Source: Deltaproteobacteria bacterium (GTDB lineage: Bacteria > Desulfobacterota > Desulfuromonadia > Desulfuromonadales > JAAYDE01). From it: a DNA stretch of 64,000 bases. Positions 1 to 7,974 of the stretch are shown one piece after another. How positions within the stretch are numbered: position 1 is the first letter of the stretch; every line of letters starts with the position of its first letter. Position numbers and translations under genes: made by a program. The stretch spans positions 24,189 through 88,188 of the forward strand of contig JAFGRU010000060.1 in the NCBI GenBank assembly GCA_016934985.1, read 5' to 3'. A model generated the notes under the pieces. The model had not been told where the DNA came from. It was given only the letters and a program-made list of their open reading frames with translations, and ran no database searches.

Positions 1-263
1 TCCATGAGCAGGCGAACGGCCCCCGGCATGGTGATGGTCTGCTCGTAGGTAGTGACGGCAATGAAGTCAATGCGGCGCTTAATAGTGAGAAGCCTGGAGA
101 GGTCGGAAAGAAAAATATAACAACCTCTCAACACGCCGACCAGGAGGAGTTCATCAGCGTCCGCGTAATCGGTTGAGATCTTTCGGGCCAGCTGTGAAAC
201 TCTGGTTCTGATCGCTCCTTCGCCGATAAAAACCGCAGGTTTGGTGGCATGGTCATTTTTCAT
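1..263 (-). CDS. hpt: Hypoxanthine(-guanine) phosphoribosyltransferase, 5' part (runs off left edge)
   Basis: Reverse-strand frame beginning at the ATG complement at 261-263 and open to the window edge; about 87 residues visible. The segment LLVGVLRGCYIFLSDL matches the first conserved phosphoribosyltransferase loop (LRG followed by an aromatic stretch), and DFIAVTTY follows as in purine salvage PRTases, where the PRPP motif would lie further left, outside the window. The family converts hypoxanthine or guanine plus PRPP to nucleotides in the cytoplasm. The start is the only ATG near the conserved N-terminus, but its ribosome site is weak. It is divergent from the ZIP gene, with about 150 bp between. 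The exact purine specificity cannot be told from this fragment. Confidence 0.8.
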   Translation of the reverse strand, partial: MKNDHATKPAVFIGEGAIRTRVSQLARKISTDYADADELLLVGVLRGCYIFLSDLSRLLTIKRRIDFIAVTTYEQTITMPGAVRLLM

Positions 264-310
264 GTTTTCTAACCCGCTGGGGAAAACTTATTCCGGCTTA
301 TGACTTTCAT

Positions 311-385
311 TTGACAACAGAAGAAATGTTTTTTTAATAGTATAACGAAAACTATGAGATATTGTTAAATAGCAATAAATTCTCA
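311..385 (+). promoter_or_regulatory. Probable promoter and operator-like dyad upstream of the ZIP transporter
   Basis: TTGACA at 311-316 is followed after 17 bases by TTAATA at 334-339, a plausible sigma-70-type pair. Downstream at 355-385 is a dyad with arms TGAGA..TATTG and CAATA..TCTCA, ending 29 bases before the ATG at 415. A metal-sensing repressor would fit this position. That assignment is inference only. Confidence 0.4.
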
Positions 386-414
386 TCTGTTGGTCTCATT
401 TGAGAGGATGGATA

Positions 415-1233
415 ATGTATGATGCTTTTCTGGCTTTGAATCCTGTTATTCAGGCCCTTTTGGCGACTCTGTTTACCTGGTTTCTTACCGCCGCCGGCGC
501 TGCCCTGGTTTTTTCCACCAAAGAGGTTAACCGCAAGTTATTGGACTGCATGCTTGGTTTTGCCGCCGGGGTCATGCTTGCCGCCAGTTTCTGGTCTCTG
601 CTCGGCCCGGGCATTGCCATGGCGGAAGAGTTGAAGATGATTCCCTGGCTGGTGGCTGCCATCGGTTTTCTGGCGGGCGGAATTTTTATGCGTCTGACCG
701 ATAAATTTCTTCCTCATCTCCACCCCGGTCTGCCCATGAGCCAAAGCGAGGGGGTCAAGACCTCATGGCAGCGCAGTACTCTGCTGGTTCTTGCCATCAC
801 CTTGCACAACATTCCCGAGGGTTTGGCCGTGGGGGTGGCCTTCGGCGCCGTGGCGGCCGGTCCCTCCACTAATGCGACCATCGGGGCAGCCATCGCCTTA
901 ACCCTCGGCATCGGCCTGCAGAACTTTCCCGAGGGGACCGCGGTTTCCATGCCTTTGCGGCGCGAGGGTCTGAGCCGCTGGAAAAGCTTCATGCTGGGCC
1001 AGTTTTCCGGTGTGGTTGAGCCGGTCGCCGGGGTTATTGGCGCTGCCTTTGTCATTTACATGCAGGATGTTCTTCCCTATGCTCTCTGCTTTGCCGCCGG
1101 GGCCATGATCTTTGTTGTCGTGGAGGAGTTGATCCCCGAGTCTCAGTCCAATCAGAAACATATTGATATGGTGACCATGACGACCATGGGTGGCTTTGCC
1201 GTTATGATGATGCTGGACGTGGCCCTCGGTTAA
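415..1233 (+). CDS. ZIP-family divalent metal transporter (GufA/ZupT-like)
   Basis: 272-residue polytopic membrane protein with about eight hydrophobic segments. It carries the two ZIP signatures in the pore helices: [10 protein letters not shown] and NFPEGTAVS, whose His, Asn and Glu residues bind metal in this family. ZIP carriers move zinc, iron or manganese into the cytoplasm; the metal here cannot be decided. The start at ATG 415 was chosen because GAGAGGA lies 6-7 bases upstream; an in-frame TTG at 400 has no such site. The following amidohydrolase starts about 20 bases after the stop, so the two may be co-transcribed. A dyad just upstream suggests repressor control. Confidence 0.88.
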   Translation: MYDAFLALNPVIQALLATLFTWFLTAAGAALVFSTKEVNRKLLDCMLGFAAGVMLAASFWSLLGPGIAMAEELKMIPWLVAAIGFLAGGIFMRLTDKFLPHLHPGLPMSQSEGVKTSWQRSTLLVLAITLHNIPEGLAVGVAFGAVAAGPSTNATIGAAIALTLGIGLQNFPEGTAVSMPLRREGLSRWKSFMLGQFSGVVEPVAGVIGAAFVIYMQDVLPYALCFAAGAMIFVVVEELIPESQSNQKHIDMVTMTTMGGFAVMMMLDVALG

Positions 1234-1255
1234 TTTTGCCTGAAAGGAGTTGCTT

Positions 1256-2437
1256 TTGCTGGACCAGAGCCTGCTTCATGAGCGGATTGCCGAAATCCTG
1301 CCGGAAATAATCACCATTCGCCACCAGCTGCACCGCCACCCGGAACTCGCTCACGGTGAGCAGGCCAGCGCCGCTTTAGTGCGGGAAACCCTGGCGCCTT
1401 TGCATCTGCGCATGCTCCCGCCGTTTCTGGAAACTGACGTGGTGGCTCTCATGGATGGCAGGGAGGCGGGCAGCAACGTCACCCTGCGTGCCGACCTCGA
1501 CGCACTTCCCGTCCCGGAAAAAACCGGCCTCGCCTATGCCTCGCAAATTGAGGGCCTCAGTCACGCCTGCGGCCACGACGGCCATGTTGCCATGCTTTTG
1601 GGTGCAGCCATGGTTCTCGACGGCCTGCGTGAAAATTTCCACGGTTCGGTGCGCTTTGTTTTCCAGCCTGGCGAAGAGGTCGTCGCCGGAGGACGGGATC
1701 TGGTCGCCAAAGGCTGCCTCGATGACCCCTCGCCCAAAGCTGTTTTTGCTCTTCACGGCTGGCCTGGCGTTGACACGGGAATCATTGCTTCCCGGCCGGG
1801 AGAGTTCATGGCGGCGGCCGATTTTTTCGAGATCAGGGTGCAGGGCAAAGGCGCCCACGCTTCTCTGCCTGAGCTTTCCGTCGACCCGATTCTCATTGCC
1901 GCCCGTATCGTTGAGGCGCTGCAGGCTATTCCCAGCCATCGAATCAGCGCTCTGGAGCCGGTGGTCATGTCCGTGTGCCGCTTCCACAGCGGCTATGAGG
2001 CCAACGTCATACCCGATAGTGCTGTGCTGGAGGGGACCGTTCGCTATCTGAATATGGATACCGGCCGGGAGGTCCCCGAGCATATGGAGACGGTGGTGCG
2101 CGGTCTTTGCGATGCCATGGGGGCTTCTTACGATTTCAACTATACCCACCGTTATCACCCCACCCGCAATGATCCCCGGATGGTTGCGGTGGCCAAAGAT
2201 GTCGTTATCTCCGCCTTTGGTTCCGATGGCTGGAAGGATATGGCGAAACCTTCCATGGGAAGCGAGGATTTCTCCTACTATCTTCTCAAGGCTCCCGGCG
2301 CCATGTTCCGCCTTGGCATGGGTAAAAACCGTCCACCTCTCCACAGCTCTTTTTTTGATTTCAATGACGAGGCCATACCGAGAGGAATTTATTTTCTTGT
2401 GGCCATGGCCTTGAGAGTCCTGGAAGAAGCGAAATAA
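1256..2437 (+). CDS. M20D-family amidohydrolase (hippurate/N-acyl-amino-acid hydrolase type)
   Basis: About 393 residues, normal for the M20D/AmhX group. Metal-binding and catalytic motifs in order: LRADLDALP, HACGHDGHVAML, FQPGEEVVAGG, GKGAHASLP in the lid domain, and GSEDFSYY near the C-terminus. These enzymes hydrolyse N-acyl or aryl amide bonds of amino acids with one or two divalent metals in the cytoplasm; the substrate is not predictable. There is no ATG at the N-terminus. AAAGGAG at 1243-1249 best serves the TTG at 1256; TTG 1250 and CTG 1259 are alternatives. It is closely linked to the ZIP gene, possibly for metal supply. Confidence 0.88.
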   Translation: MLDQSLLHERIAEILPEIITIRHQLHRHPELAHGEQASAALVRETLAPLHLRMLPPFLETDVVALMDGREAGSNVTLRADLDALPVPEKTGLAYASQIEGLSHACGHDGHVAMLLGAAMVLDGLRENFHGSVRFVFQPGEEVVAGGRDLVAKGCLDDPSPKAVFALHGWPGVDTGIIASRPGEFMAAADFFEIRVQGKGAHASLPELSVDPILIAARIVEALQAIPSHRISALEPVVMSVCRFHSGYEANVIPDSAVLEGTVRYLNMDTGREVPEHMETVVRGLCDAMGASYDFNYTHRYHPTRNDPRMVAVAKDVVISAFGSDGWKDMAKPSMGSEDFSYYLLKAPGAMFRLGMGKNRPPLHSSFFDFNDEAIPRGIYFLVAMALRVLEEAK

Positions 2438-2580
2438 TACGATTAAAATTGTTACACTATAGAAGGTTTTTGATGACTTTGAATCGTTGCATGCCGGGCA
2501 GGAGTATTTTTTATGACCTGAATCCGTGGGCAGGGGCCTGGAGAAGAGCTTAACTGTTTGATCTGTATAGGTATTTCGAA

Positions 2581-2670
2581 AATATTGGGCTCACTCAACG
2601 GTTCGTCGGTGATTATTGAAAAGCTTTGGCCGGTCAATGACTTGCGCCATCGCCCGGTCATAACTCACGG
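2581..2670 (+). repeat. Repeat C, left copy (inverted partner at 4165-4256)
   Basis: By eye, about 80% identical to the reverse complement of 4165-4256 over roughly 90 bp. Shared blocks include TTCGTCGGTGATT and GGCCGGTCAATGACTTG. The pair brackets the two YeeE/YedE genes. Confidence 0.7.
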
Positions 2671-2849
2671 TTCCGGGCATAACCTAATGAAAAAGTAGCA
2701 ACATTTTAGCAGGGAATACTGGAAAAATAGCGCAGAAAAGTCTAAACTGATAGCCTGTTTATTCATTGATCCGGATGAAAAAACGTTCTAGGAGTATGTC
2801 GGACTCAGGAATCAACCTGCGGCAAAAAAGGTGAATCGGTCCATATCCC

Positions 2850-2949
2850 CGCAAATTTTCGGCAAATAGTCCCGCTATTCGCTTTCAAATTTGCAAAGAT
2901 CTGTCCTCGATGGCCCTTTTTTTCGTTATGATTCCCCAAGTCAGACAGG
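2850..2949 (+). repeat. Repeat B, copy 1
   Basis: Shares CGCTATTCG, TCAAATTTGC and a CCCTTTTTTTCG-type block with 30819-30917. It shares GATTCCCCAAGTC-type sequence with about 55250-55308. It ends shortly before the ribosome site of the first YeeE gene. Confidence 0.6.
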
Positions 2950-2987
2950 TTTCTGCGCGGCGCCGGAGAATATTTGAGGAGGTTGTT

Positions 2988-3530
2988 ATGCAAACGGATG
3001 GAGGCTGGAATCCTTATTTTGCCGGAATTCTAGTAGGAATTTTGGCTGTGGTGTCAGTCCTGGTGACGACCCAGTTGCTGGGCAAAGGGCAGTATCTGGG
3101 TGCCTCGACTACATTCGTACGTGCTGCCGGTCTGGCCGAACAGAAAGTGGCCCCCGAGCGCGTCGCTCAAAACGAATATTTTCAAAAGGAAAAGGTCAAG
3201 ATCGACTGGCAGATGATGCTTGTCTTCGGCATTTTTCTCGGTGCCTTTGGTGCTTCTCTGACCGATAAAAGTTACAAGAAAGAGACGGTTCCCCCCATGT
3301 GGTCCGGAAGGTTCGGAACCAGTCCCTGGTGCCGGGCCCTGGGAGCTTTCGTGGGCGGAGTGATTGCCATGTTCGGTGCCCGCATGGCGGGGGGTTGCCC
3401 AAGCGGGCATGGCATGAGCGGCTTGATGCAGCTTTCGGTAAGTGGCTTTATCGCCTTGGGCTGCTTCCTGATCGGCGGCATTATTGTCGCCCGGCTTATT
3501 TACGGAGGGAGGGAATATCCATGGATTTGA
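2988..3530 (+). CDS. YeeE/YedE-family (PmpA-like) sulfur-compound transporter half
   Basis: 180 residues with about four membrane segments: near 11-30, 76-93, 114-132 and 147-168. The segment GARMAGGCPSGHGMSG carries the conserved Cys of YeeE/YedE proteins, which import thiosulfate or related reactive sulfur species in characterised members. GAGGAGG sits 5 bases before ATG 2988; earlier in-frame starts fall inside a repeat and are rejected. It overlaps the next gene by 10 bp, so the two are translationally coupled and probably form one transporter. This half carries a periplasmic/cytoplasmic loop around residues 35-75. The substrate is inferred. Confidence 0.85.
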   Translation: MQTDGGWNPYFAGILVGILAVVSVLVTTQLLGKGQYLGASTTFVRAAGLAEQKVAPERVAQNEYFQKEKVKIDWQMMLVFGIFLGAFGASLTDKSYKKETVPPMWSGRFGTSPWCRALGAFVGGVIAMFGARMAGGCPSGHGMSGLMQLSVSGFIALGCFLIGGIIVARLIYGGREYPWI

Positions 3531-4045
3531 CACTTGGCCTTTTGACCGGCATCCTTTTTGGGTTTCTTCTTCAGAAAGGGAGAGTCCTCCGTTTTGAAAA
3601 GCAGATCGGTTTTCTCCGCCTGATTGACATGACCATTATCAAGTTCATGCTCTCGGCCATCATCGTCGGCTCGATCGGCCTTTACATGCTCGTTGACCTG
3701 GGCATGATTTCCCTTTCCATCAAAAGTACGGTTCTCGGCGCCCAGATAATTGGCGGCCTGATTTTCGGCATCGGCTGGGCTATTCTCGGCTACTGTCCGG
3801 GGACCGCGGCGGGCGCTCTCGGCGAGGGCCGCGTCCATGCCGTTTGGGGGCTTCTGGGCATGCTCTTGGGCGCGTCTCTTTATGCCGAGGCCTATTCGGG
3901 CATGAAGGACAACCTCCTCAAGTGGGGTGACCTGGGGAAAATCACCCTGCCCGGAGTTCTGCAGGTCAATCATTGGGTGGTGATCTCCGTGTTTGCCGCC
4001 CTCGGCATTGCTTTTTTTATCTGGTGTGAAAAAAAGAAACTTTGA
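3521..4045 (+). CDS. YeeE/YedE-family (PmpB-like) sulfur-compound transporter half
   Basis: 174 residues, four to five hydrophobic segments. The motif GYCPGTAAGALGEGR supplies the second conserved Cys loop of the split YeeE/YedE (PmpA/PmpB) arrangement; in single-chain YeeE both Cys loops lie in one protein. The start at ATG 3521 follows GGAGGGAGGG by 6 bases and lies inside the end of the preceding gene, which argues for coupled translation. A strong terminator follows at 4118-4154. The two genes sit between inverted copies of repeat C. Function is by family; the transported sulfur species is not determined. Confidence 0.85.
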   Translation: MDLTLGLLTGILFGFLLQKGRVLRFEKQIGFLRLIDMTIIKFMLSAIIVGSIGLYMLVDLGMISLSIKSTVLGAQIIGGLIFGIGWAILGYCPGTAAGALGEGRVHAVWGLLGMLLGASLYAEAYSGMKDNLLKWGDLGKITLPGVLQVNHWVVISVFAALGIAFFIWCEKKKL

Positions 4046-4117
4046 GGAGTGTTAAATGGCGGCCAATTCACTCTGGTGGTGAATAGGCTATCGCAGAATA
4101 TTGTAAAGCTGTTGGGA

Positions 4118-4154
4118 AGACGGGAAGGCTATGAAGCTTTCCCGTCTTTTTTTT
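4118..4154 (+). terminator. Rho-independent terminator after the YeeE pair
   Basis: AGACGGGA pairs with TCCCGTCT around a short inner stem, followed by seven T (4148-4154). Confidence 0.85.
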
Positions 4155-4164
4155 GAACCTGTAT

Positions 4165-4256
4165 CCGTGAATTATGACCGGACGATAGCACAAGTCATTG
4201 ACCGGCCTAAGCTTTTCAACAATCACCGACGAACCTAAGGGTGCGCCTCAGATTTT
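4165..4256 (-). repeat. Repeat C, right copy (inverted)
   Basis: Reverse complement matches 2581-2670 at about 80% by eye; it lies just outside the terminator of the YeeE pair. Confidence 0.7.
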
Positions 4257-4300
4257 TGAAACACTTGTTCAGGTCAAGCACTTGCAATCTTTTTCCGCCC

Positions 4301-4480
4301 CTAACCAATGGATTTAGATTTAAGGAAAAAGTGAATGAGAAACTCCTGGTCTTTGGGAGACAGGTTGAAGCGCTGGCTGGCTTCTTCGATGCGCTTGTAG
4401 TCCCAGGTCCCCTGGTCGGAGATCCAGCGGACTGCTTTGCGCAGGTCCTCTCCTTTGGGTTGAATTGTGCTGTCGCTCAT
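4301..4480 (-). CDS. Small hypothetical protein, 59 aa
   Basis: Short, soluble, charged protein starting MSDSTIQPKG and containing RKAVRWISDQ followed by an amphipathic helix that ends in NLSPKDQEFL. The composition and helical pattern look like a real protein, but I do not recognise a characterised family. The ATG at 4478-4480 is preferred over a longer frame because GGATACGC-type sequence lies just upstream and the longer N-terminus looks random. It lies about 110 bp downstream of the permease on the same strand and may share its transcript. Confidence 0.55.
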   Translation of the reverse strand: MSDSTIQPKGEDLRKAVRWISDQGTWDYKRIEEASQRFNLSPKDQEFLIHFFLKSKSIG

Positions 4481-4591
4481 GGGTGCGTATCCTTTAAGCC
4501 ACTTTGGATTATGGGTTGTCAAAAAGCTTAGCATGGATTTTCCCCGGGGCGAAAGCGATTTTCGCCTTTGCTTGCGGCCATGCAATCAGTC

Positions 4592-5893
4592 TCAGTCTCC
4601 TTTTTTGTCCCTGAGGAGAACGTGCTCCACCAGCAGGGAGGCGAGAACCCCCATGACGAAGCCATTGCCGATAATGGGGCGGGAAAAGTCCGGGAAGTCA
4701 GCCACTACCTGCGGCGGGAGGAAGGAAAGCACGGTGCCGAACAGAACCGGGATGCCGATGGCGAGGCTGTCCCTGAAAGAAAAGGATTCTTTCCCGCCAG
4801 TTGCGACGGTCAGGCCGGCGGCCACCTGGTTGGCAAGAATGTAGAAGAGAACGCAGCCGATGATCAGGCGCGGGATGGCTGCCATGCAGGCGATGGCCGC
4901 CGGCGAGAAGGAAAACAGGACCAGGGCGGCTGCCGTCGGCATAAGGGTAAAACGCGAGGCGCAGCCGGTGGAAAGGACAATTCCCGGGCTGATGGAATAA
5001 TTGACGCTACCGATAATTCCCAGGCAGCCGGAGAGGGCGTTGGAAAGGCCGGTCAAAGCCATGCCGTTGCGGGTCCTTTTGCCCATGTCGTCAAGGGGAA
5101 AGAATCCCTTCAAGGATTGAATGGAACCAAGGTCATTAACTGCGAGGGCCATGAAGCAGAAAAGAAAGGAGAGGATCACCCCCCAGTCGAAACTGAAACC
5201 TGCCATGGGCAACCCAAGGGGCCAGCCGAACCAGGCGGCATGGCCATTCGTTCCGGTAGTGGCCGGCGCATTAAAAAAGAAAAAATAAAGAAGGGAGCCG
5301 AGTGCCATGGCAGCAACGACCACAATTGCTTTACCCACCCCCTTGAGGCGGCTTTCAACCAGGAATATGCCTGGAATAAAGCAGAAGCTGAAGATCAGCC
5401 GGGAGATGGGCGAGGGAGAAGTCCCCCCAGCTATGATCAGGTCGAGAATGGTCGGGGTCAGGGTAAAGGCGATGAGAAGCAGGACCACGGCCACTACCGT
5501 GGTGGTAAAATACCTGCGAATTTTTCCGAACAACCCGGACAGGCTGAGAAAAGCCAACAGCAGGCCGTTGACAAAGATAGCTGTATAGATTGTATCCAGT
5601 TCGAACCCGCGGGTGGCGATAATGCCGACCAGAAGAACTGCGGCAGGCCCCATGATCAGAGGCAGCCGGTGTCCGTAAAGGATCTGAAAAAAGAGGCTGA
5701 CACCGGTAATCAGAAAGATTTTTTGCAGATAAAATATCTGTTCCGCAGGCTGACTGAAGTGGAAGGTGCCAACCACCTTGCCGATAATCAGAACGCCGGG
5801 CAGGGTGACGGCCAGCCACTGCAGGCCATAAAGGGATGCCACCCACCAGGGGGGCTTATCGTCAAGACCGTATTTGAATTTTATGTCCATCAT
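4592..5893 (-). CDS. Nucleobase:cation symporter-2 family permease (uracil/xanthine type)
   Basis: 433 residues, the usual NCS2 length, with 12-14 hydrophobic segments. It begins FKYGLDDKPPWW, the typical N-terminus of uracil-xanthine permeases (YGLDDxPPW). Later VNDLGSIQSLKGFF and the GSVNYSISPG region correspond to the substrate-binding half-helices. These proteins import uracil, xanthine or urate with protons or sodium across the inner membrane. Purine/pyrimidine specificity cannot be set by eye. The hpt fragment at the left edge is a distant functional neighbour in nucleobase salvage. Confidence 0.88.
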   Translation of the reverse strand: MMDIKFKYGLDDKPPWWVASLYGLQWLAVTLPGVLIIGKVVGTFHFSQPAEQIFYLQKIFLITGVSLFFQILYGHRLPLIMGPAAVLLVGIIATRGFELDTIYTAIFVNGLLLAFLSLSGLFGKIRRYFTTTVVAVVLLLIAFTLTPTILDLIIAGGTSPSPISRLIFSFCFIPGIFLVESRLKGVGKAIVVVAAMALGSLLYFFFFNAPATTGTNGHAAWFGWPLGLPMAGFSFDWGVILSFLFCFMALAVNDLGSIQSLKGFFPLDDMGKRTRNGMALTGLSNALSGCLGIIGSVNYSISPGIVLSTGCASRFTLMPTAAALVLFSFSPAAIACMAAIPRLIIGCVLFYILANQVAAGLTVATGGKESFSFRDSLAIGIPVLFGTVLSFLPPQVVADFPDFSRPIIGNGFVMGVLASLLVEHVLLRDKKGD

Positions 5894-6191
5894 GGAAGCG
5901 GTCCGCAGGAATTTCCTTTTTTCATCATCGTCTAATAAAGATTTAACTTTTGTCCAACAGCTTGAGGGAAAAAAAGAATTTGCGTCTCAGGTCAGGCGCG
6001 CGGATTTTGAAAGGCGAAGCGAAGACAAAAAAATGTGAGCATTTGAAAAAGCTGCGCAACAAAGCCTGAGGGCCAAAAACGCTTTTTATCAACAGGCGGC
6101 TAACATTTCTTTTATCATGATTGAAAGATTTTACCTTGAAACTTTTCAGGATAAGAGATAATTCTTAATCTTTATTTTTTGATGAAACGAG

Positions 6192-7256
6192 ATGAAGCTT
6201 ACTATTTTTCTGAGAGAAAACAACCTTATGGAACTGTCATTCAACCGCACCAACAACGAAATTGATCACCTCATTGATGAATTGACCGGTATGGTGGGCG
6301 TCCATCATCCGGAGATCATACGCGAAATGATTATCAGCGCCCTCAAGGCGGGTCAGGAAAACGACTATCTGGCCGACCTCAAGTTGATGCGCACGACCAT
6401 GAAGGAGATGCGTTACACCAACAAGATATTCGGCCCCTATCGCGAGCGCAAGAAAGTCACTATCTTCGGCTCGGCGCGCACCACCCCGGAGGATCCCATT
6501 TACAAAAAATGTCGCGATTTCGCAAAACTGCTGGCGGACCGGGGCTACATGGTCATCACCGGCGGCGGCGGTGGCATCATGCAGGCAGGCAACGAAGGGG
6601 CGGGCGAGGAAAATTCTTTCGCTGTCAATATCCGCCTCCCCTTTGAGCAGGAGACCAACCCGGTGATGAAGGAGAGCAAGCATTCCATCACCTATAAATA
6701 TTTTTTCAACCGCAAAGTCGCTTTCCTCAAGGAGAGCGACGCCGTGGCGCTGTTTCCCGGCGGCTTCGGCACCCTGGACGAGGCCATGGAGACACTCACC
6801 CTGGTGCAAACCGGGAAGAACCCACCCATTCCCCTGATTTTCATCGATGGGGATGATGGTGGTTACTGGGACAATGTCTTCAATTTCATGAAGGACACTT
6901 TGCTGACCAAAGGGTTGATCTCAGGGCAGGATTTCAGTCTTTTCACCATTACCCGGGATCCAGTTGAAGCCGCTGATCATATCGACCAGTTTTACCGGAA
7001 CTTTCACTCCATCCGTTTTCACGGTAAGACTCTCATTGTTCGTCTCAACAAGCCCCTCAAGGAAGAATGCCTGAAAATCCTCGAAGAGGAATTCAGCGAG
7101 ATTATCGAACCGGGCAGCCATCTCCAGCTTAGCGGCCCCCTGCCGGTAGAGAAGGACGAGCCGGCCCTGATGAATCTGCCGCGCCTGACCTTTGTCTTCG
7201 ATCGCCGCTCTCACGGACTTTTGAAGGCTTTCATCCGGCGGCTCAATTCATTCTGA
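6192..7256 (+). CDS. LOG-family Rossmann-fold nucleotide-binding protein
   Basis: 354 residues. The central LOG/lysine-decarboxylase-like domain shows FGSAR, GGGGGIMQAGNEGA and the signature PGGFGTLDEA. In characterised members this fold cleaves nucleoside 5'-monophosphates to the base and ribose 5-phosphate. About 85 N-terminal residues and 90 C-terminal residues extend beyond the minimal domain, so the protein is closer to the long PpnN-type than to short LOG enzymes. ATG 6192 is taken as start; an internal ATG at 6228 is possible. It is 21 bp upstream of a NUDIX gene, suggesting an operon concerned with nucleotide clean-up. Confidence 0.82.
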   Translation: MKLTIFLRENNLMELSFNRTNNEIDHLIDELTGMVGVHHPEIIREMIISALKAGQENDYLADLKLMRTTMKEMRYTNKIFGPYRERKKVTIFGSARTTPEDPIYKKCRDFAKLLADRGYMVITGGGGGIMQAGNEGAGEENSFAVNIRLPFEQETNPVMKESKHSITYKYFFNRKVAFLKESDAVALFPGGFGTLDEAMETLTLVQTGKNPPIPLIFIDGDDGGYWDNVFNFMKDTLLTKGLISGQDFSLFTITRDPVEAADHIDQFYRNFHSIRFHGKTLIVRLNKPLKEECLKILEEEFSEIIEPGSHLQLSGPLPVEKDEPALMNLPRLTFVFDRRSHGLLKAFIRRLNSF

Positions 7257-7277
7257 CCAATAAGCGAAACAAGACTG

Positions 7278-7808
7278 ATGCGAAAAAGCCAACAAATCTA
7301 CGCCGGTAGAATACTGACCCTGAATATCGAGGAACACGAACTCCCCAACGGACGCCGCGTCTCCTGTGAAATTGTCCGCCATCCCGGTGCGGTGGGGGTC
7401 GTTCCCCTGCTCGAGGATGGCCGCATCGTTCTGATTCGCCAATACCGGGCGGCCATGAACGGCATGGTCATCGAAATACCGGCCGGCAAGCTGGAGGAGG
7501 GGGAGGTACCTGAAGAATGTGTGGCGAGGGAAATTCAGGAGGAAATCGGCTACCGGGTCAAATCCATGCGCAAGCTCGGTCTCATGCACAATGCCGTCGG
7601 CTTTTCCGACGCCTGTCTGCATATGTTCGCTGCTGAGATCACGGATCCCGGCGAACAGTCTCTGGAACACGATGAATACATTGAGATTATGAGGTTGTCA
7701 CTGGCAGAAGCCCTCGACATGGTAGACAAGGGCGAGATAACCGACGCCAAAACCCAGCTTGCTCTTCTTTTTTATGCCCGCCGGCAGATAGAACCCACCA
7801 AAGAATAA
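7278..7808 (+). CDS. NUDIX hydrolase, ADP-ribose pyrophosphatase type
   Basis: 176 residues. The Nudix box is complete: GKLEEGEVPEEC followed by REIQEEIGY, giving the metal-binding REXXEE core. An upstream Pro-Ala-Gly (IPAGKLEEGE) and QYRAAMNG are typical of ADP-ribose pyrophosphatases (NudF-like), which cut ADP-ribose to AMP and ribose 5-phosphate in the cytoplasm. It follows the LOG-family gene by 21 bp, and both would feed ribose 5-phosphate back to metabolism. The sugar-nucleotide specificity is inferred from the family. Confidence 0.87.
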   Translation: MRKSQQIYAGRILTLNIEEHELPNGRRVSCEIVRHPGAVGVVPLLEDGRIVLIRQYRAAMNGMVIEIPAGKLEEGEVPEECVAREIQEEIGYRVKSMRKLGLMHNAVGFSDACLHMFAAEITDPGEQSLEHDEYIEIMRLSLAEALDMVDKGEITDAKTQLALLFYARRQIEPTKE

Positions 7809-7832
7809 ATTCGCACGATAAGTTCATGCCAC

Positions 7833-7880
7833 CAGTGAAAAGGGCGACACGAGGCCCTGTGTTGAATAGTCCACAAAGAA
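7833..7880 (-). repeat. Partial copy of palindromic repeat A
   Basis: CGACACGAGGCCCTGTGTTGAATAGT resembles the right end of repeat A (GAGGCCTTGTGCC...GCTGAATAG). The copy is degenerate. Confidence 0.4.
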
Positions 7881-7974
7881 AAGGCCACCCCGCACCCCGC
7901 CACATCTCGTCCTGCGGGTTGCGGCACAAGGGTCATTATACTTAAAACTTAACACTTTTTACTTAAAACTATTT

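Larger units (their letters stand above)
2438..2987. other. 550-bp intergenic region holding two dispersed repeats
   Basis: No convincing gene. It contains the left copy of an inverted repeat (about 2581-2670) and a copy of a second dispersed repeat (about 2850-2949), each listed separately. Reading frames here are short and lack ribosome sites. Confidence 0.6.

Noticed and set aside
4568..5935. 455-codon forward frame
   Set aside because: It is the antisense shadow of the NCS2 permease; the protein has low-complexity, charged, repeat-free sequence and no ribosome site, while the reverse frame carries clear family motifs.
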